NCBI GenBank assembly: GCA_035578175.1
Contig: JAQMRL010000001.1
Coordinates: 184,089,283 to 184,153,282, forward strand
Reading direction: 5' to 3'
DNA from: Catonia carolina
Lineage: Eukaryota; Arthropoda; Insecta; Hemiptera; Achilidae
Length of the DNA stretch: 64,000 bases
Positions within the stretch are counted from its first letter, which is position 1; every line of letters starts with the position of its first letter. Both the position numbers and the translations under genes were made by a program. Positions 22,301 to 30,530 of this stretch are shown here, piece after piece. The notes beneath the pieces were generated by a model that was not told the origin of the DNA, did no database searches, and saw only the letters and a list, made by a program, of their open reading frames with translations.

Positions 22301-25040
22301 TACAACCTTAACAATATTTTCAGTACACGCCTCCATTTGGTTCAGATGGACAGATTCTGAAGTTGGAGAAGCTACAGTTGGGAGCTAAACCACAATTCCT
22401 CTGTGAAAAAGAGCAATGGCTGTAACTCTGGGCTTGCTCCAATAAGGCTGACTATCTTTGAAAGTTAAATATGGAAAATCTTTTAGGAAAATTCCACTCT
22501 TCCACCCAACAAGAGGGCAGGTACAGGTTACAGTGGACTGCATGGGTAAGTAATTAAAAAATAATGACAAATTGGAATGTCTGGATACACTTTTACGATG
22601 AATAAACCACTGATGAGTAAATTACATTACCATCCACTTATGTGTGTTCTATTACAAAAGAAGAAAGAAACCCCTCAAACACATTTATCGACTGAAAAAA
22701 TTATACAAAGCTCTGAATACTCAAAAATTTCGGCTTTCATCCTAAACTTGCAAACTATTAGAATTAACTTCTAAAACTGCATCCACAGTAAAATTCAGAA
22801 ATGAGATTTTAGAACCCTTTTCCATAAAAAAATAATTACGATAAGGCGATTGTCTACCTTCACTATTATTCAACTGTGCCCTGGAATACAAAATGAGAGA
22901 ATAATACAAAGGAAACATTTCAATCAGCTGTATTTATATCGTCTATAAAATTAAATTTCCTGAGTTTGGCAGATGATTTAGCATTTTTAGCTAACAATGA
23001 ACGGAAGCCAAACAACAAATTATACTCCTCCAGAATAGGTCTCAACATACCGTTTGAAAAAACAAATAATGCATTCAGACCAATGTTGGCACACCACATT
23101 ACAGTCAGAGACAAAAATAGTAGGTATAAATTTAAATATCTTGGCGAAAATATTTCACACGATCGAAATGAAAAAGAAGCATGGAAAGGCTGAGTGAGTA
23201 AACTGACGAACACCATAAAAATGACTAAAGATACATAAAACAAAACAATCTCTAAGATTACACTATTGCTATTAAAACTAACAATAAAAAACTTAGTCTC
23301 ATAATAAACAAAATTAAATATTATTAATAATAATGCAAAGAACAAAGAATTCTACGAACAATTAAAAACAAAAAAAACACAGACGGAATGTACGTGCTTT
23401 TACCAAACAAAGAAATAGAACCAATCACTGACATCATGTGCAAAACACGAATTTCTTACTATGGACATCTCCTCAGGTTGCCAGACACCAGACTAATCAA
23501 GCAATTGCTAAACAAATTAAACGGATATAAAAAACAAGCCATATGATTAGAAGAAACAAAAAAAGACATGAAAGAACTGAACAAGATCTATTGATAAAAA
23601 TTGACAAAACAAAATCTTACAAAACTCAAACATCAGTTTGGTGCTTTCTCAGGTGTGATTCTCTTGCATGATAACATGCGCCTCAATAACGCTTCTGAGA
23701 ACAAGAAAAAAACTTGAGAAGTAAAGTTGTCACTCCGATCATGTTTTATCTGACGGTTACTTGTTCAGCCCACTCAAACACTTTACATGACATGATGTTA
23801 GATGCCAACAAAGTGGTTAAAAAAGCAGTACACGAATGGTTCAAACAGCATGGAGAGATTACAGTTGTGAAAATCAGAAAACTCACAGAATGGTGGAACT
23901 AGTGTCTAAATGTTTTTGGAGACAATATTGAATAGAAGTTCTAGTTTAATTGTCACTGAATCAGTTTTTTTTCTACATCAATTTTGTACCATTAACTATT
24001 GTACGTCCCTCGTAAATACATCTTCTGTAAACATAACTCAATGGGTAGAGTAATGCTATAAAGCTATTATGTAACAACAAAACTAATTTTTAAAAATGTT
24101 TAAATATTCCAGTCCATAGTATCAACATTCCACTGTATGATCGATTCACACACTTTCTAAGGCATTTCATGACTGTCACATGAAAGACATTTGTTTATTT
24201 TCTATTAAACTGGTTATAAAACATGTTAGCTACTTTTTAGCTCTAATGAATTCCACATTTTGTTGCATTATTATCATCTACCAATCATAAAAATATCATA
24301 TCTAAAAGAGAAGTTTTAGTTACATTAGTAAATGGCTACAAAGACAATGAAGTTTCCATTAAAAGTTTTAAGATGTATATATTACCAATATTAAAACTGT
24401 TAATCTTGTATTTAAAGGGGTTTTGTAGCTTACTGCCGTCAAACAGACCACAGGCCAAAAAACGCATCCATAAATTTCCCTCCAGATCTTTGTTACAGTA
24501 AACTTAGCCAACAGATAGTTGTGTTGTTAGTATTCTAACCCTATTTGTTTGTTTATTTATTTATAGTTAACAGTCTACCTCTAATAAAGTCGAGTTAATT
24601 TACAGTTAATACAATTTAATCGGTATCTATTGATTTAGTTCTAGGCCTTCATATTTAGGCTAGTGCATGTTACCTAAATATGTAGCTTTATGAAGAGTTG
24701 TTACTTCATTATCATAAACTACAATAACAAAATATACGCTAAGAAAATCAGAAAATCATATAACGTTGTAACACAAATTCCAAGTAACATGAAAGTTTTT
24801 TTAAAAAAAAAAGTACTACGGAACGTCACATAACCTCAAAACGTGAGTAAAAACAGTCATAACTTGGTATTTGAATATTTTACATCACCGACTAAAATAG
24901 ATCACTGTTAATATCAGCAAGGAATACAGTTATGACAGTAGGCAGCTACTGTGTTAACACCATACTATCGCACACATGTACAAAGTTATTTAAAGGTTAT
25001 GATAAACCGGGCATCTTACCTTAGCATGCACTGTTCCCAT
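1222..25040 (-). CDS. SAMM50: SAM50, sorting and assembly machinery subunit (gene span, six exons, 3' incomplete)
   Basis: SAM50/Tob55 is the mitochondrial outer-membrane Omp85-family barrel that inserts beta-barrel proteins such as Tom40 and VDAC. Six exons were assembled by eye: 25040-25020, 19138-19052, 16678-16577, 12576-12460, 5944-5730 and 1327-1222. Every junction has AG/GT borders and the phases agree (0,0,0,0,2), giving 216 uninterrupted codons. Exon 1 encodes MGTVHAK, the usual animal SAM50 start. Exons 3-4 give the POTRA domain (ARVDKVSIDGL, then LGCFRSIAIFIDTSSG). Exon 5 carries the diagnostic GGVSTMVGGDNEG and PNLFGGAE. Exon 6 has the WPKSGYKLIDRG stretch of an early barrel strand. 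The family is about 450 residues, so roughly half is missing and presumably lies beyond position 1. The introns are full of transposons. The assignment is from remembered family motifs, not a database search. Confidence 0.93.
1836..2779 (+). repeat. CA-bearing dispersed repeat, copy 1 (full length)
   Basis: Starts TCTGGTGTGAAACACTC and ends GGGCAAGAGAAAGTA, the two termini shared by this family. It is about 15-20% diverged from the others by eye. The internal microsatellite is only a short ACACACAC stretch near 2637-2646. It lies in SAMM50 intron 5. Confidence 0.88.
2780..4900. other. SAMM50 intron 5, no gene seen
   Basis: AT-rich sequence. The open stretch at 3487-3675 is low-complexity Lys/Asn/Ile-rich and has no splice or family support. 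A short minus-strand run at 4264-4228 (MEDKKQPWLK before GTAAGT) looks like a chance exon. Confidence 0.5.
5001..5235 (-). pseudogene. Decayed Tc1/mariner-superfamily (DDE_3) transposase fragment
   Basis: On the minus strand, 5235 down to 5140 reads WLSRSSDLTLFDFFLLG. This is a degraded version of the W..RSPDLTP.DFFLWG block that holds the last catalytic Asp. Farther along, near 5060 down to 5001, the C-terminal EVNYHLEVCRATNSAHID block survives in another frame. There are stops and frameshifts between them, and the N-terminal half is not recognisable. It is probably an old element inserted in SAMM50 intron 5. Confidence 0.6.
5730..5944 (-). CDS. SAMM50: SAMM50 coding exon 5 (start of beta-barrel)
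   Basis: 215 bp with acceptor TTACAG and donor GTAAGT, ending in phase 2. It begins ITYFVRELKRMKGG. It carries the strongly conserved STMVGGDNEGS, then PNLFGGAEQL and EYSYGSRRT, ending in YKPYFLDLD. This is the transition from POTRA to the first barrel strands. It is the most diagnostic exon of the set. Confidence 0.95.
6464..6524. promoter_or_regulatory. Left subterminal transposase-site-like repeats
   Basis: Three copies of the terminal motif: TGTTGTTCCTTTGACC near 6466-6480, TGTTGTACCTTTGAC at 6491-6505, and the inverted GTGGTCAAAGGTACAACAC at 6506-6524. The last two form a near-perfect palindrome. Together with the copy in the inverted terminal repeat there are four at the left end. I infer these are binding sites for the element's own transposase. 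Confidence 0.65.
8589..9912 (+). mobile_element. Mariner element nested in the pogo-like transposase
   Basis: The element is 1324 bp, the usual mariner length. It starts CGAGGGGGTACCCAAAAG and ends with the inverse. The 28 bp terminal repeats differ at only two positions. TA is present on both sides (8587-8588 and 9913-9914). Its transposase frame is on the plus strand, the same direction as the host element. Near-intact ends and a single coding lesion point to a young insertion, later than the pogo-like element. Confidence 0.95.
8785..9853 (+). pseudogene. Mariner transposase (DD34D) with one frameshift
   Basis: The N-terminal half, from the ATG at 8785 (MASFNEQRAAVKFCF), has the paired helix-turn-helix region (YEWFLRFKNGD, SGRPSTSR). 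It then has the first catalytic block TGDESW and reads to a stop at 9392-9394. The second half opens in the next frame, at about 9393, and carries HHDNAPAHT and YSPDLAPCD. These Asp residues have 34 residues between them, the mariner DD34D signature. The frame is lost in a run of eight T at 9384-9391; one T fewer would make the two halves continuous. The total would be about 355 residues, full length for the family. An in-frame ATG at 8782 is an alternative start. The homopolymer could be a sequencing error rather than a real lesion. Confidence 0.93.
10142..10200. promoter_or_regulatory. Right subterminal transposase-site-like repeats
   Basis: Three copies of the same motif: TGGTCAAAGGTACAACA at 10142-10158, GGTCAAAGGTACAACC at 10165-10180, and the inverted TGTTGTACTTTTGACCA at 10184-10200. 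With the terminal copy at 10362-10378 this mirrors the four-copy arrangement at the left end. Confidence 0.65.
10845..11115 (+). pseudogene. LINE reverse transcriptase fragment, 3' end
   Basis: Near 10900 the plus strand reads MKINKNKTKMLC, like the conserved segment after the FADD motif in non-LTR reverse transcriptases. After an internal deletion, near 11040-11100, it reads DMKRLAQDRTAWRTASNQPRD, the common 3' terminus of an insect LINE family. It ends in an A-rich tail. It is interrupted by stops. Confidence 0.55.
11560..12080 (-). pseudogene. Heavily decayed mariner-like remnant
   Basis: On the minus strand there is an EDQRITLDDPS..HVG segment near 11955, resembling the second HTH of mariner transposases. 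A KLPQLEKYVNQNGNYI segment near 11600 resembles the mariner C-terminus. Everything between is broken by stops. An open run of 74 codons at 12031-11807 is in another frame and means nothing by itself. Confidence 0.4.
12460..12576 (-). CDS. SAMM50: SAMM50 coding exon 4 (POTRA, second half)
   Basis: 39 codons, phase 0 to 0, acceptor TTGTAG and donor GTATGT. It encodes IIKQAHKVRGKLESLG, then FRSIAIFIDTSSG, and ends NGYE. This is the second helix and strands of the POTRA fold, with the hallmark IDTS motif of SAM50. Confidence 0.93.
12957..13880 (+). repeat. CA-bearing dispersed repeat, copy 2 (full length)
   Basis: 924 bp from TCTGGTGTGAAACACTC to GGCAAGAGAAAGTA, with a short (CA)n at 13731-13744. 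It lies in SAMM50 intron 3. Confidence 0.92.
14337..14466 (+). repeat. CA-bearing dispersed repeat, copy 3 (5' fragment)
   Basis: The first 130 bp of the family, TCTGGTGTGAAACAATC through the AACCTAATTTTAA block. It stops abruptly where a separate inverted-repeat element begins. The remainder of the repeat is absent on the far side. Confidence 0.8.
14471..14893. mobile_element. MITE-like element with imperfect inverted ends
   Basis: The left end (about 14471-14502) and right end (about 14852-14893) are inverted copies sharing AATTAAAAGTAAAA and CTGGAGC, with a few gaps. The core of about 350 bp is far more GC-rich than its surroundings (GCCGCCGGTCCGGGGCTC near 14530). It contains a second inverted pair, GCTCTCAGCC at 14549 and GGCTGAGAGC near 14817. 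No transposase frame is present. The target duplication is unclear. Confidence 0.55.
14894..16576. other. SAMM50 intron 3, no gene seen
   Basis: AT-rich intron. The open stretch at 15224-15442 has one Cys pair (CNYKVCKK) but no recognisable domain or splice support. Nothing else stands out. Confidence 0.45.
16577..16678 (-). CDS. SAMM50: SAMM50 coding exon 3 (POTRA, first half)
   Basis: 34 codons, phase 0 to 0. The acceptor is TTTTAG and the donor GTATTT is weaker than average. It reads ARVDKVSIDGLVRTKDAI and ends NFEE, the first strand and helix of the SAM50 POTRA domain, which faces the intermembrane space. A copy of the CA-bearing repeat lies just upstream in the intron. Confidence 0.92.
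16697..17684. repeat. 35 bp direct repeats flanking CA-bearing copy 4
   Basis: 16697-16731 and 17650-17684 are identical. Each runs six A, CAGTAAATATATTTGTATAA, AACT, then five A. They abut both ends of the repeat copy exactly. This looks like a long target-site duplication made when the copy inserted. Confidence 0.85.
16732..17649 (+). repeat. CA-bearing dispersed repeat, copy 4 (full length)
   Basis: 918 bp with canonical ends and a short (CA)n near 17503-17513. Flanked by the 35 bp direct repeats. It sits in SAMM50 intron 2, 53 bp upstream of the exon 3 acceptor. Confidence 0.93.
17753..17950 (-). other. Unassigned minus-strand open stretch, probably a repeat
   Basis: 65 codons containing RVLRVKWMGSVMDEIGKKIQ and CCTQPEGTWKTVKWM. 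The amino-acid use looks less random than the AT-rich intron around it, so it may be a piece of a mobile element. I do not recognise it, and there are no splice sites or partner exons. Confidence 0.25.
19052..19138 (-). CDS. SAMM50: SAMM50 coding exon 2
   Basis: 29 codons, phase 0 at both ends, with acceptor TTTTAG at its 5' side and donor GTAAGT at 19051-19046. It encodes a hydrophilic linker beginning EYSTFTESEG and ending NLQKVE. It joins directly to the POTRA start ARVDKV of exon 3. This N-terminal segment is poorly conserved in the family, so the call rests on position and phase. Confidence 0.85.
20011..20175 (+). mobile_element. SINE family A (tRNA-derived)
   Basis: The tRNA-like head has an A-box-like TGGTTAGCGCAACTGG and a B-box GGTTTGATTCC at 20051-20061. 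A body follows (CCATCTGCATTAGCAGAAATT) and a tail CAGACATAAAACGAAAAAAAA. It lacks a tRNA cloverleaf, so it is not a functional tRNA gene. The same body and tail occur at 39200-39365. Confidence 0.75.
20322..20915 (+). CDS. Small basic protein with linker-histone (H15)-like N-terminus, single exon
   Basis: 197 residues from the ATG at 20322. An upstream TTG in frame is not a credible start. Residues 5-68 resemble the winged-helix H15 fold of linker histones. They run ICSSLAELRGSHGSSTYDIAKLI, then NIRDIERALTLAVKQNVIERTNQGLFRLV, with the conserved G-S-S turn and C-terminal hairpin. Residues 75-197 form a disordered-looking tail rich in Ser, Thr, Tyr, Lys, Arg and Asn, and the far end is strongly basic. 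No introns are needed. An AATAAA at 21024-21029 could end the transcript. The gene is antisense to SAMM50 and lies wholly in its intron 1. H1-like, basic-tailed, intronless proteins are known among sperm chromatin proteins, so that role is a guess. An alternative is a retrocopy or a chance ORF. Confidence 0.6.
   Translation: MASRKLIPTICSSLAELRGSHGSSTYDIAKLIWALIPNNKNRPNIRDIERALTLAVKQNVIERTNQGLFRLVTKSSPKPLNFPVRSMDRTGTHSSHTRRATTHKNRNYFKDWESTTDSSYTQSTYASTKIYNKNKNRKYYNYNNFQSKKRYSDKSTSTIVSNVSHKRKKPANSKLSRKCNLHYRIHRSGHKYKKSQK
21331..22254 (-). repeat. CA-bearing dispersed repeat, copy 5 (full length)
   Basis: Reverse orientation: starts TACTTTCTCTTGCC and ends GTGTTTCACACCAGA. 924 bp with a (TG)n of about seven units at 21466-21480. 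It lies in SAMM50 intron 1, just after the H15-like gene. Confidence 0.92.
22323..22546 (+). pseudogene. Possible decayed SRCR-domain exon
   Basis: Bounded by TTTTCAG at 22322 and a GGTAAGT at about 22546. It reads YTPPFGSDGQILKLEKLQLG, then PQFLCEKEQWL and, after a stop, WACSNKADY. A later frame gives RGQVQVTVDCM just before the donor. The order (FLC.E.W, AC...DY, VTVDC) resembles an SRCR domain of a corin-type serine protease. Stops and frame changes mean it cannot be translated as it stands. It lies on the strand opposite to both spliced genes. Confidence 0.35.
22940..23620 (+). pseudogene. Decayed LINE reverse transcriptase fragment
   Basis: Plus strand LADDLAFLANNERKPNN (the YADD-type catalytic block) followed by YKFKYLGENIS at 23130-23160. 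After frameshifts, near 23410-23520, it reads TDIMCKTRISYYGHLLRLPD. This is the order seen at the 3' end of insect non-LTR retrotransposon ORF2. There are many stops. Confidence 0.65.
23640..23935 (+). pseudogene. Mariner transposase C-terminal fragment
   Basis: GVILLHDNMR near 23655 resembles the second catalytic block of mariners. Near 23785-23905, HDMMLDANKVVKKAVHEWF and IRKLTEWWN resemble the C-terminus. The block with the third Asp is missing, so this is an internally deleted remnant. Confidence 0.5.
23936..25019. other. SAMM50 intron 1 near exon 1, no feature seen
   Basis: AT-rich sequence with no convincing coding frame, inverted repeat or mobile-element motif. Confidence 0.45.
25020..25040 (-). 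CDS. SAMM50: SAMM50 coding exon 1 (MGTVHAK)
   Basis: Seven codons, ATG at 25040-25038, followed by a GTAAGA donor at 25019-25014. The peptide MGTVHAK matches the conserved N-terminus of animal SAM50 and fixes the start codon. It ends in phase 0, which fits exon 2. It is too short for an ORF scan and was found by its place upstream of exon 2. Confidence 0.9.
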
Positions 25041-26534
25041 ACCGAACAATATTTATGTACGTGGAAAATGTACGCGATAAATAATTACATTTATATAAAA
25101 CCCATAATTTAATAATTATTTATATCTGAATATGTAAACATCTTAGTATATTGAAAATAGTAAAGTCCAAATTTCTCTAACCAACAAAAACCTTAATCGT
25201 ACCGATTGTGTGCCTAGTTGCTACCAACCGATAAACATATGTTGGTCAATCTGTTCATGCCATGCTGATAAAAAATGAATTACTTAAATAACAGAGCAGT
25301 TAAGGTAACATTTATACTCTATTGCTGTATACACGCATAACACAAATAATTTAAATTATAATAGCAAAAAATCCACGAAGACCTAAGGACAATAATTTGT
25401 TTTCTTTGTTTTTGTTCTTGGTACCATTGCCTAACTAAATTTTAAAACTAACGCACCTTGTATCTCATGTAAGAGTACTACAAAATTACGTATGCCTACT
25501 TTCGTTCTGATAAAATAGAAACAATGGCCTTCTCCTTTGAGTGAAAACAGATGATCAGGGTTCAATATCCGACTATATCTATAAAATGTTCACTCACCCG
25601 TTCAAAATTTACTATTTATTTCCTAACGTGGTTCTTAGTAGCCTACTTAGGTAGTTAATGCGGCATGAAATTTTTGACAAATAGAAATAGGTAACGATTA
25701 TTTTCTCGCGACACTATAACAAAGAGTATTCAGGTACCGGATATTAGCTGGTCCTCGCGTTCCAAGACCCTTAAAAACTGAGAAGTTGTTCCTGGAAGGT
25801 CATCTCTCTCACTAACTCTCTCTCTCTCTCTCTCTCGCTCGCTCTCTCACTCATTTTCTTTTCTCTTTTCGAGCGGTTGAGTCTTGAGTGAGAGGAGTGT
25901 ACAATTTTTTACCTGTAAAGCACGGGTTCCATGACACTGTTCACGTTGATTATTCAACTTGCCAATTCTTAAAACAAAATTCAACTTTTATAAAAAAATT
26001 GTCAAGAATAACCCAAATTTAATTAGACTTTTAGTCTACGGGAAGTGCCATCATTACAATAATCAATGCTATCAAATTCTGGATCAAAAATAATATAGAC
26101 TATACACGTTTTTGGCGACTCGAAAATTTTTGGTTGCACCCTCTTTCCTGTTGACGAAATAGGTAAAAACTCTTTCCTGCTTTATTTTGCGATAAAAGGC
26201 ATATCCCATACGTGTTTGAAATCCCATAAATTATTACGAGACTTATTATGCTTTTGTAAAATAATTAATTATCTTAACTCCCTCAAACTAACTTAACTTC
26301 CTCAAATTTAGGAAGGGAACCGGCCCTAAAATTTTAAAATCTTAAATCCTAAAACAAATATTATTTGCTCAGTAAAAATTTAGAATTACAATATTTGGTC
26401 ATAAGGTCGAAAATTGCGTACAACAAATGACCGTTCGTTGGGCGGCGCGAGACGGAGCTTTCTGATTTGACTTGTCGACGCGATCAGGTTTTTGTGACGT
26501 CAGTTGTTTACATCGAACATTGCGAGCATTAGAT
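25041..26534. other. Region upstream of SAMM50, likely 5' UTR and promoter zone
   Basis: Upstream of the SAMM50 start codon on the minus strand. It includes a (CT)n microsatellite at about 25805-25860. A stretch with several CpG dinucleotides lies at 26430-26530. No TATA box or transcription start can be assigned with confidence, and no gene is visible. Confidence 0.35.
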
Positions 26535-26536
26535 TG

Positions 26537-26580
26537 ATTTTTTTTTTTTTTTTTTTTTTTTTGTTTTATGTCCGACTATT
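26537..26580 (-). mobile_element. SINE family A, 3' tail fragment
   Basis: A T-run of about 25 bases followed by GTTTTATGTCCGAC. This is the reverse complement of the poly-A tail and terminal motif of SINE family A. The head and body are missing. Confidence 0.5.
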
Positions 26581-26665
26581 AGATTGATTGAGTTAAGAAA
26601 AATCCGAACGCTAAGAAGAGGCCAACGTGATTGGTTAATGCGTGAATTATTGTAGAGCACGGAAT

Positions 26666-26943
26666 TTTTTTATCCCTAATGTGTTCGTTGCAATCTGTTC
26701 CATACAGAACAATAAGAAACCCCATGACTCAGTGAAATGAGGATTATATGTATGACGTGTAAATGAGGTGTAGTCTTGTACAGATTCAGGCTGAAAATTC
26801 CTGATAGAGTATGGTTAATTGAACCCCAACCATCAACGTACACCGGTAACCATTGTCTAGTATTCAAATCCGTATGGAAGTAACTGACTTTACTAGGATT
26901 CGAACTAGAAACCTTTGTCTCCGAAAATCAGCTGTTAAACTGA
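26666..26943 (-). mobile_element. SINE family B, minus copy
   Basis: Reverse complement of the element at 47868-48185. Shared landmarks include CAATCTGTTCCATACAG, AACCCCATGACTCA, GAACCCCAACCATC and AAATCAGCTGTTAAACTG. A tRNA-like B-box (reverse, GGATTCGAACTAG) lies near 26900. It abuts the truncated end of a CA-bearing repeat. The open frame at 26867-26676 is a by-product of the repeat. Confidence 0.8.
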
Positions 26944-26947
26944 CTCG

Positions 26948-27860
26948 TGATCTACACGTTTTCAGACCCCCTGAACCCAAAAAAAATTGTTTTTAGCGAT
27001 TGTAATTTATTGGTCTGTATTTGTGTGTGTGTGTGTGCGCGCGCGTGCGTGCGTGTGTGCGTGTGCGTGTGTGTGTGTGTGCGTGAACAGAATATCTCAA
27101 GAACGGAACATCGTACGAACTTGAAACTTGAAACTTAAGTTACATACCACTACCGGATCCGACACGAACATTTTCATCAAAATCGGTCAACCGGAAGTAG
27201 TAGTTTATTCGTGTAATTTTTCACTTTTTTGCGATTTTCTTAAAAACTGGTCCTACGATTTTTTTTTAAATCGCCTCAATAGCTTAATTTTTTATGCTCT
27301 ACAAGGTAGGGTAGGCGCCATGTTTGCTGAAATTCTTGGCGAGGCTGTTTTCACGTAAACCATTTGTTTTTTTAAGATTGCAACGTTAATATGCATTTTA
27401 GCGCAAAATAGTGTATGGCAAAAGTTGTAGATAATTTAGAATCCTACAACTTTTATTTCAAACATTTTTTGTATAACGCTTAGTTTAGCGGTAATTAGCG
27501 ATTTTCTGTTTTTTTCTCACGTAAACGTGTGAAAAATCGATTTTTTTTAAGAATGCAGCATTAGTATGCATTTTACGACAAAAATGTATTTAATAAAATT
27601 TATAGGAAATTAAAAGATCTACGACTTTTATTTAGAGCATTTTCTCCACAGAGCCTAGTTTAGCTTGAAAGAGTGATTTTCCGTATTTTAAAGCCAAACT
27701 GAGGTTGATTTTCATTTTGAGTGTTTCACTCATGATTAAAATAAGGTTATGTTTTGAGGTTAGTTTTCTGTTTATTTCTAATGTTGTATTACTAATGTTA
27801 GGTTATATTTGTCATTATTTGCATTGGCAAGAGAAAGTTATTTGAGTGTTTCACACCAGA
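26948..27860 (-). repeat. CA-bearing dispersed repeat, copy 6 (3' truncated)
   Basis: Reverse orientation. It lacks the terminal 100 bp or so (no TACTTTCTCTTGCC start) and begins at GATCTACACGTTTTC next to SINE family B. The GT tract at 27020-27084 is mixed TG and CG dinucleotides. It ends TTTCACACCAGA. Confidence 0.88.
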
Positions 27861-28043
27861 TTCTTTTTGATAAAAAATTATTATTACTATTTCTCATTAT
27901 TTACATTATAATATCAAAATGATGTATTTTATGTCCGGCATTTATGTCTATTCTCATGATCATTAAAAACATCAAAATTTTCTTCATAATGTGTTCTTAT
28001 GTATGGATTACATTCTTATAGAATTCTAAAGCTTCTAAATTTT

Positions 28044-28961
28044 TACTTTCTCTTGCCTATATGAATATATAGGAAGGAAAGAATTGTTTTCATGTCGATT
28101 TTTCGAAATCGAGTTTTCACCGGATCTACACGTTTTCAGACCCCTGAACCCAAAAAAACATGTTTTTGCGATTGGTCTGTGTGTGTGTGTGTCCGTGTGT
28201 GTGTATACAGAATATCTCAAAAACGGAACATCGTACGAACTTGAAACGTAAGTTATATACCACTACCGGACCCGACACGAATATTTTCATCAAAATCGGT
28301 TTACCGGATGTATTAGTTTATTCGTGTAATTTTTCACTTTTTTGCGATTTTCTCAAAAACTGGTTCTACGATTTTTTTAAAAATCGCCATATTTACTTAA
28401 TTTTCTATGCTCTACAAGATTGGGTAGGGACCATGTTTGCTGAAATTCTTGGTGAGGCTGTTGTCACGTAAAAAAATTGTTTTTAAGATTACGGCTTTAA
28501 TATTCATTTTAGTACAAAATTTATATGGAATAAAAGTTGTAAAGAAGTTAAAATCCAACAACTTTTATTTCAAATATTTTTTTGTATAACGCTTACTTTA
28601 GCGGTAATTAGCGATTTTCTGTTTTTTTCTCACGAAAACGTGTAAAAAATCGATTTTTTAAAGATTTTAGCCTTAGTATACATTTTACGACAAAATAGAA
28701 TATGTATAATCAGGTTGATAGAAAATTAAAAAATCTACAACTTTTATTTAAATTATTTTTCTCTACAGAGCCTAGTTTAGCGTGAAAAAGTGATTTTCCG
28801 TATTTTTAAGCCAAACAGTTGATTTTCGTTTTGCGTCTTTCACTCATGATTAAAATTAGGTTATATTTATATTTATTTCTAATGTTTTATTACTAATGTT
28901 TGTTTATATAGGTTATTATTTGCATTGGCAAGAGAAAGTCGTGTGAGTGTTTCACACCAGA
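28044..28961 (-). repeat. CA-bearing dispersed repeat, copy 7 (full length)
   Basis: Reverse orientation, canonical ends, GT tract at 28177-28204. It is the second of three copies in the same orientation between 26948 and 30009. Confidence 0.92.
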
Positions 28962-29023
28962 TTTTTCCTTTTATTTCCAAAATGTTTGCGCACAGCTTGT
29001 CTACATCAGGAAGTTTTTCTTTT

Positions 29024-29155
29024 TACTTTCTCTTGCCTATATGAATATATAGGAAGGAAAGTATTTTTTTCATGTCGATTTTTCGAAATCGAGTTTTCAC
29101 CGGATCTATACGTTTTCAGACCCCCTGAACCCAAAAAACATGTTTTTAGCGATTG

Positions 29156-29188
<33 letters not shown>

Positions 29189-30009
29189 CGTGGGTGCGTG
29201 CGCGGGTGCGTGCGTGCGCGCGCGCGCGTGTGTGTTTGTGTGTGTGTATACAAAATATCTTAAGAACGGAACATCGTACGAACTTGAAACTTGAAACTTA
29301 AGTTACATACCCTTACCGGACCCGACACGAACATTTTCATCAAAATCGGTAAACCGGAAGTAGTAGTTTATTCATATAATTTTTCAATTTTTTGCGATTT
29401 TCTCAAAAACTGGTTCTACGATTTTTTTAAAAATCGCCAGATTTACTAACTTTTTTATGCTCTACAAGATAGGGTAGGCGCCATGTTTGCTGAAATTCTT
29501 GGTGAGGGTGTTTTCACGTAAAAACAGTGTTTTTTAAGATTACGGCTTTAATATGTTATATAGCGCAAAAATTTATATAATAAAAAATGTAGAGAATTTA
29601 AAATTCAACAACTTTTATTTCAAACATTTTTTTGTATAACGCTTAGTTTAGCGGTAATTAGCGATTTTCTGTTTTTTTCTCACGAAAACGTGTGAAAAAT
29701 CGATTTTTTAAAGATTTTGGTCTTAGTATTCATTTTATGACAAAAGTGTATATAATCAATTTTATAGAAAATTAAAAGATCTACAACTTTTATTTAGAGC
29801 ATTTTTCTCTACAGAGCCTAGTTGAGCGTGAATGAGTGATTTTCCGTATTTTTAGGCCAAACTGAAGTTGATTTTCATTTTGCGTGTTTCTCTCATGGTT
29901 GAAATAAGGTTAGTTTTTTATTTGTTTCTAATGTTTTATTACTAATGTTAGTTTTATTGTTAATTATTTGCACTGGCAAGAGAAAGTCGTGTGAGTGTTT
30001 CACACCAGA
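29024..30009 (-). repeat. CA-bearing dispersed repeat, copy 8 (full length)
   Basis: Reverse orientation, 986 bp with canonical ends. Its tract (29156-29250) is long and impure, mixing GT, GC and GGT units. Only about 60 bp separate it from copy 7. Confidence 0.92.
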
Positions 30010-30339
30010 TTTTTTCACAAACGATGATCTAATTCTATCCCATATGGCAGGTATGAAGTGCAAAATTGATGACAAAACTGGTTTGCTGCTGGTACACAGT
30101 TTCCTGTGAACCATCAAAAATGTTTGGTTATAATTTTGCAAGAAAAAGTCTGTAAATGGTTTTTATTAAAAGAAAAAATATTCACAATTATCTAACCATA
30201 CAAATTATTACCTGTTGTTATCAAAATTATTCACTTACTTGCAAAGTGGGGTGCCTGCCTAGCTAGAATTTTGTTTTGTAGGGGGCTGAGTCTGAAGATT
30301 TTTTGGGTTTTATATTCAACTGTTAAGCACATTAAGGGC

Positions 30340-30530
30340 AGTGAAGGGTCATACATGAAAACGAGTTACGCAAAGATGCCAAACTCGACTGGGAATCGAA
30401 CCTGGGATTCCTAGCAAAGTAGCTTGGTACAAAATTCACATTTTCCATTTGGGGGGGGGGGCTGAAGCCCCTAGCTCTTTCCCTGGTTATGTGCCTGGGG
30501 CCTGCACTTCTAGGGCTCTGAACCACCTAA
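30340..30530 (-). repeat. Possible SINE remnant
   Basis: GGGAATCGAACCTGGGATTC at about 30391-30410 is a reverse B-box-like motif, as in tRNA-derived SINEs. A run of ten G lies at 30452-30461. The body does not match the other SINE families here. Confidence 0.3.

Noticed and set aside
27128..27358. Recurring frame reading TNIFIKIGQPEVVVYS across many repeat copies
   Set aside because: It recurs because the DNA repeat recurs. There is no constant start, the frame breaks in several copies, and no known domain was recognised.
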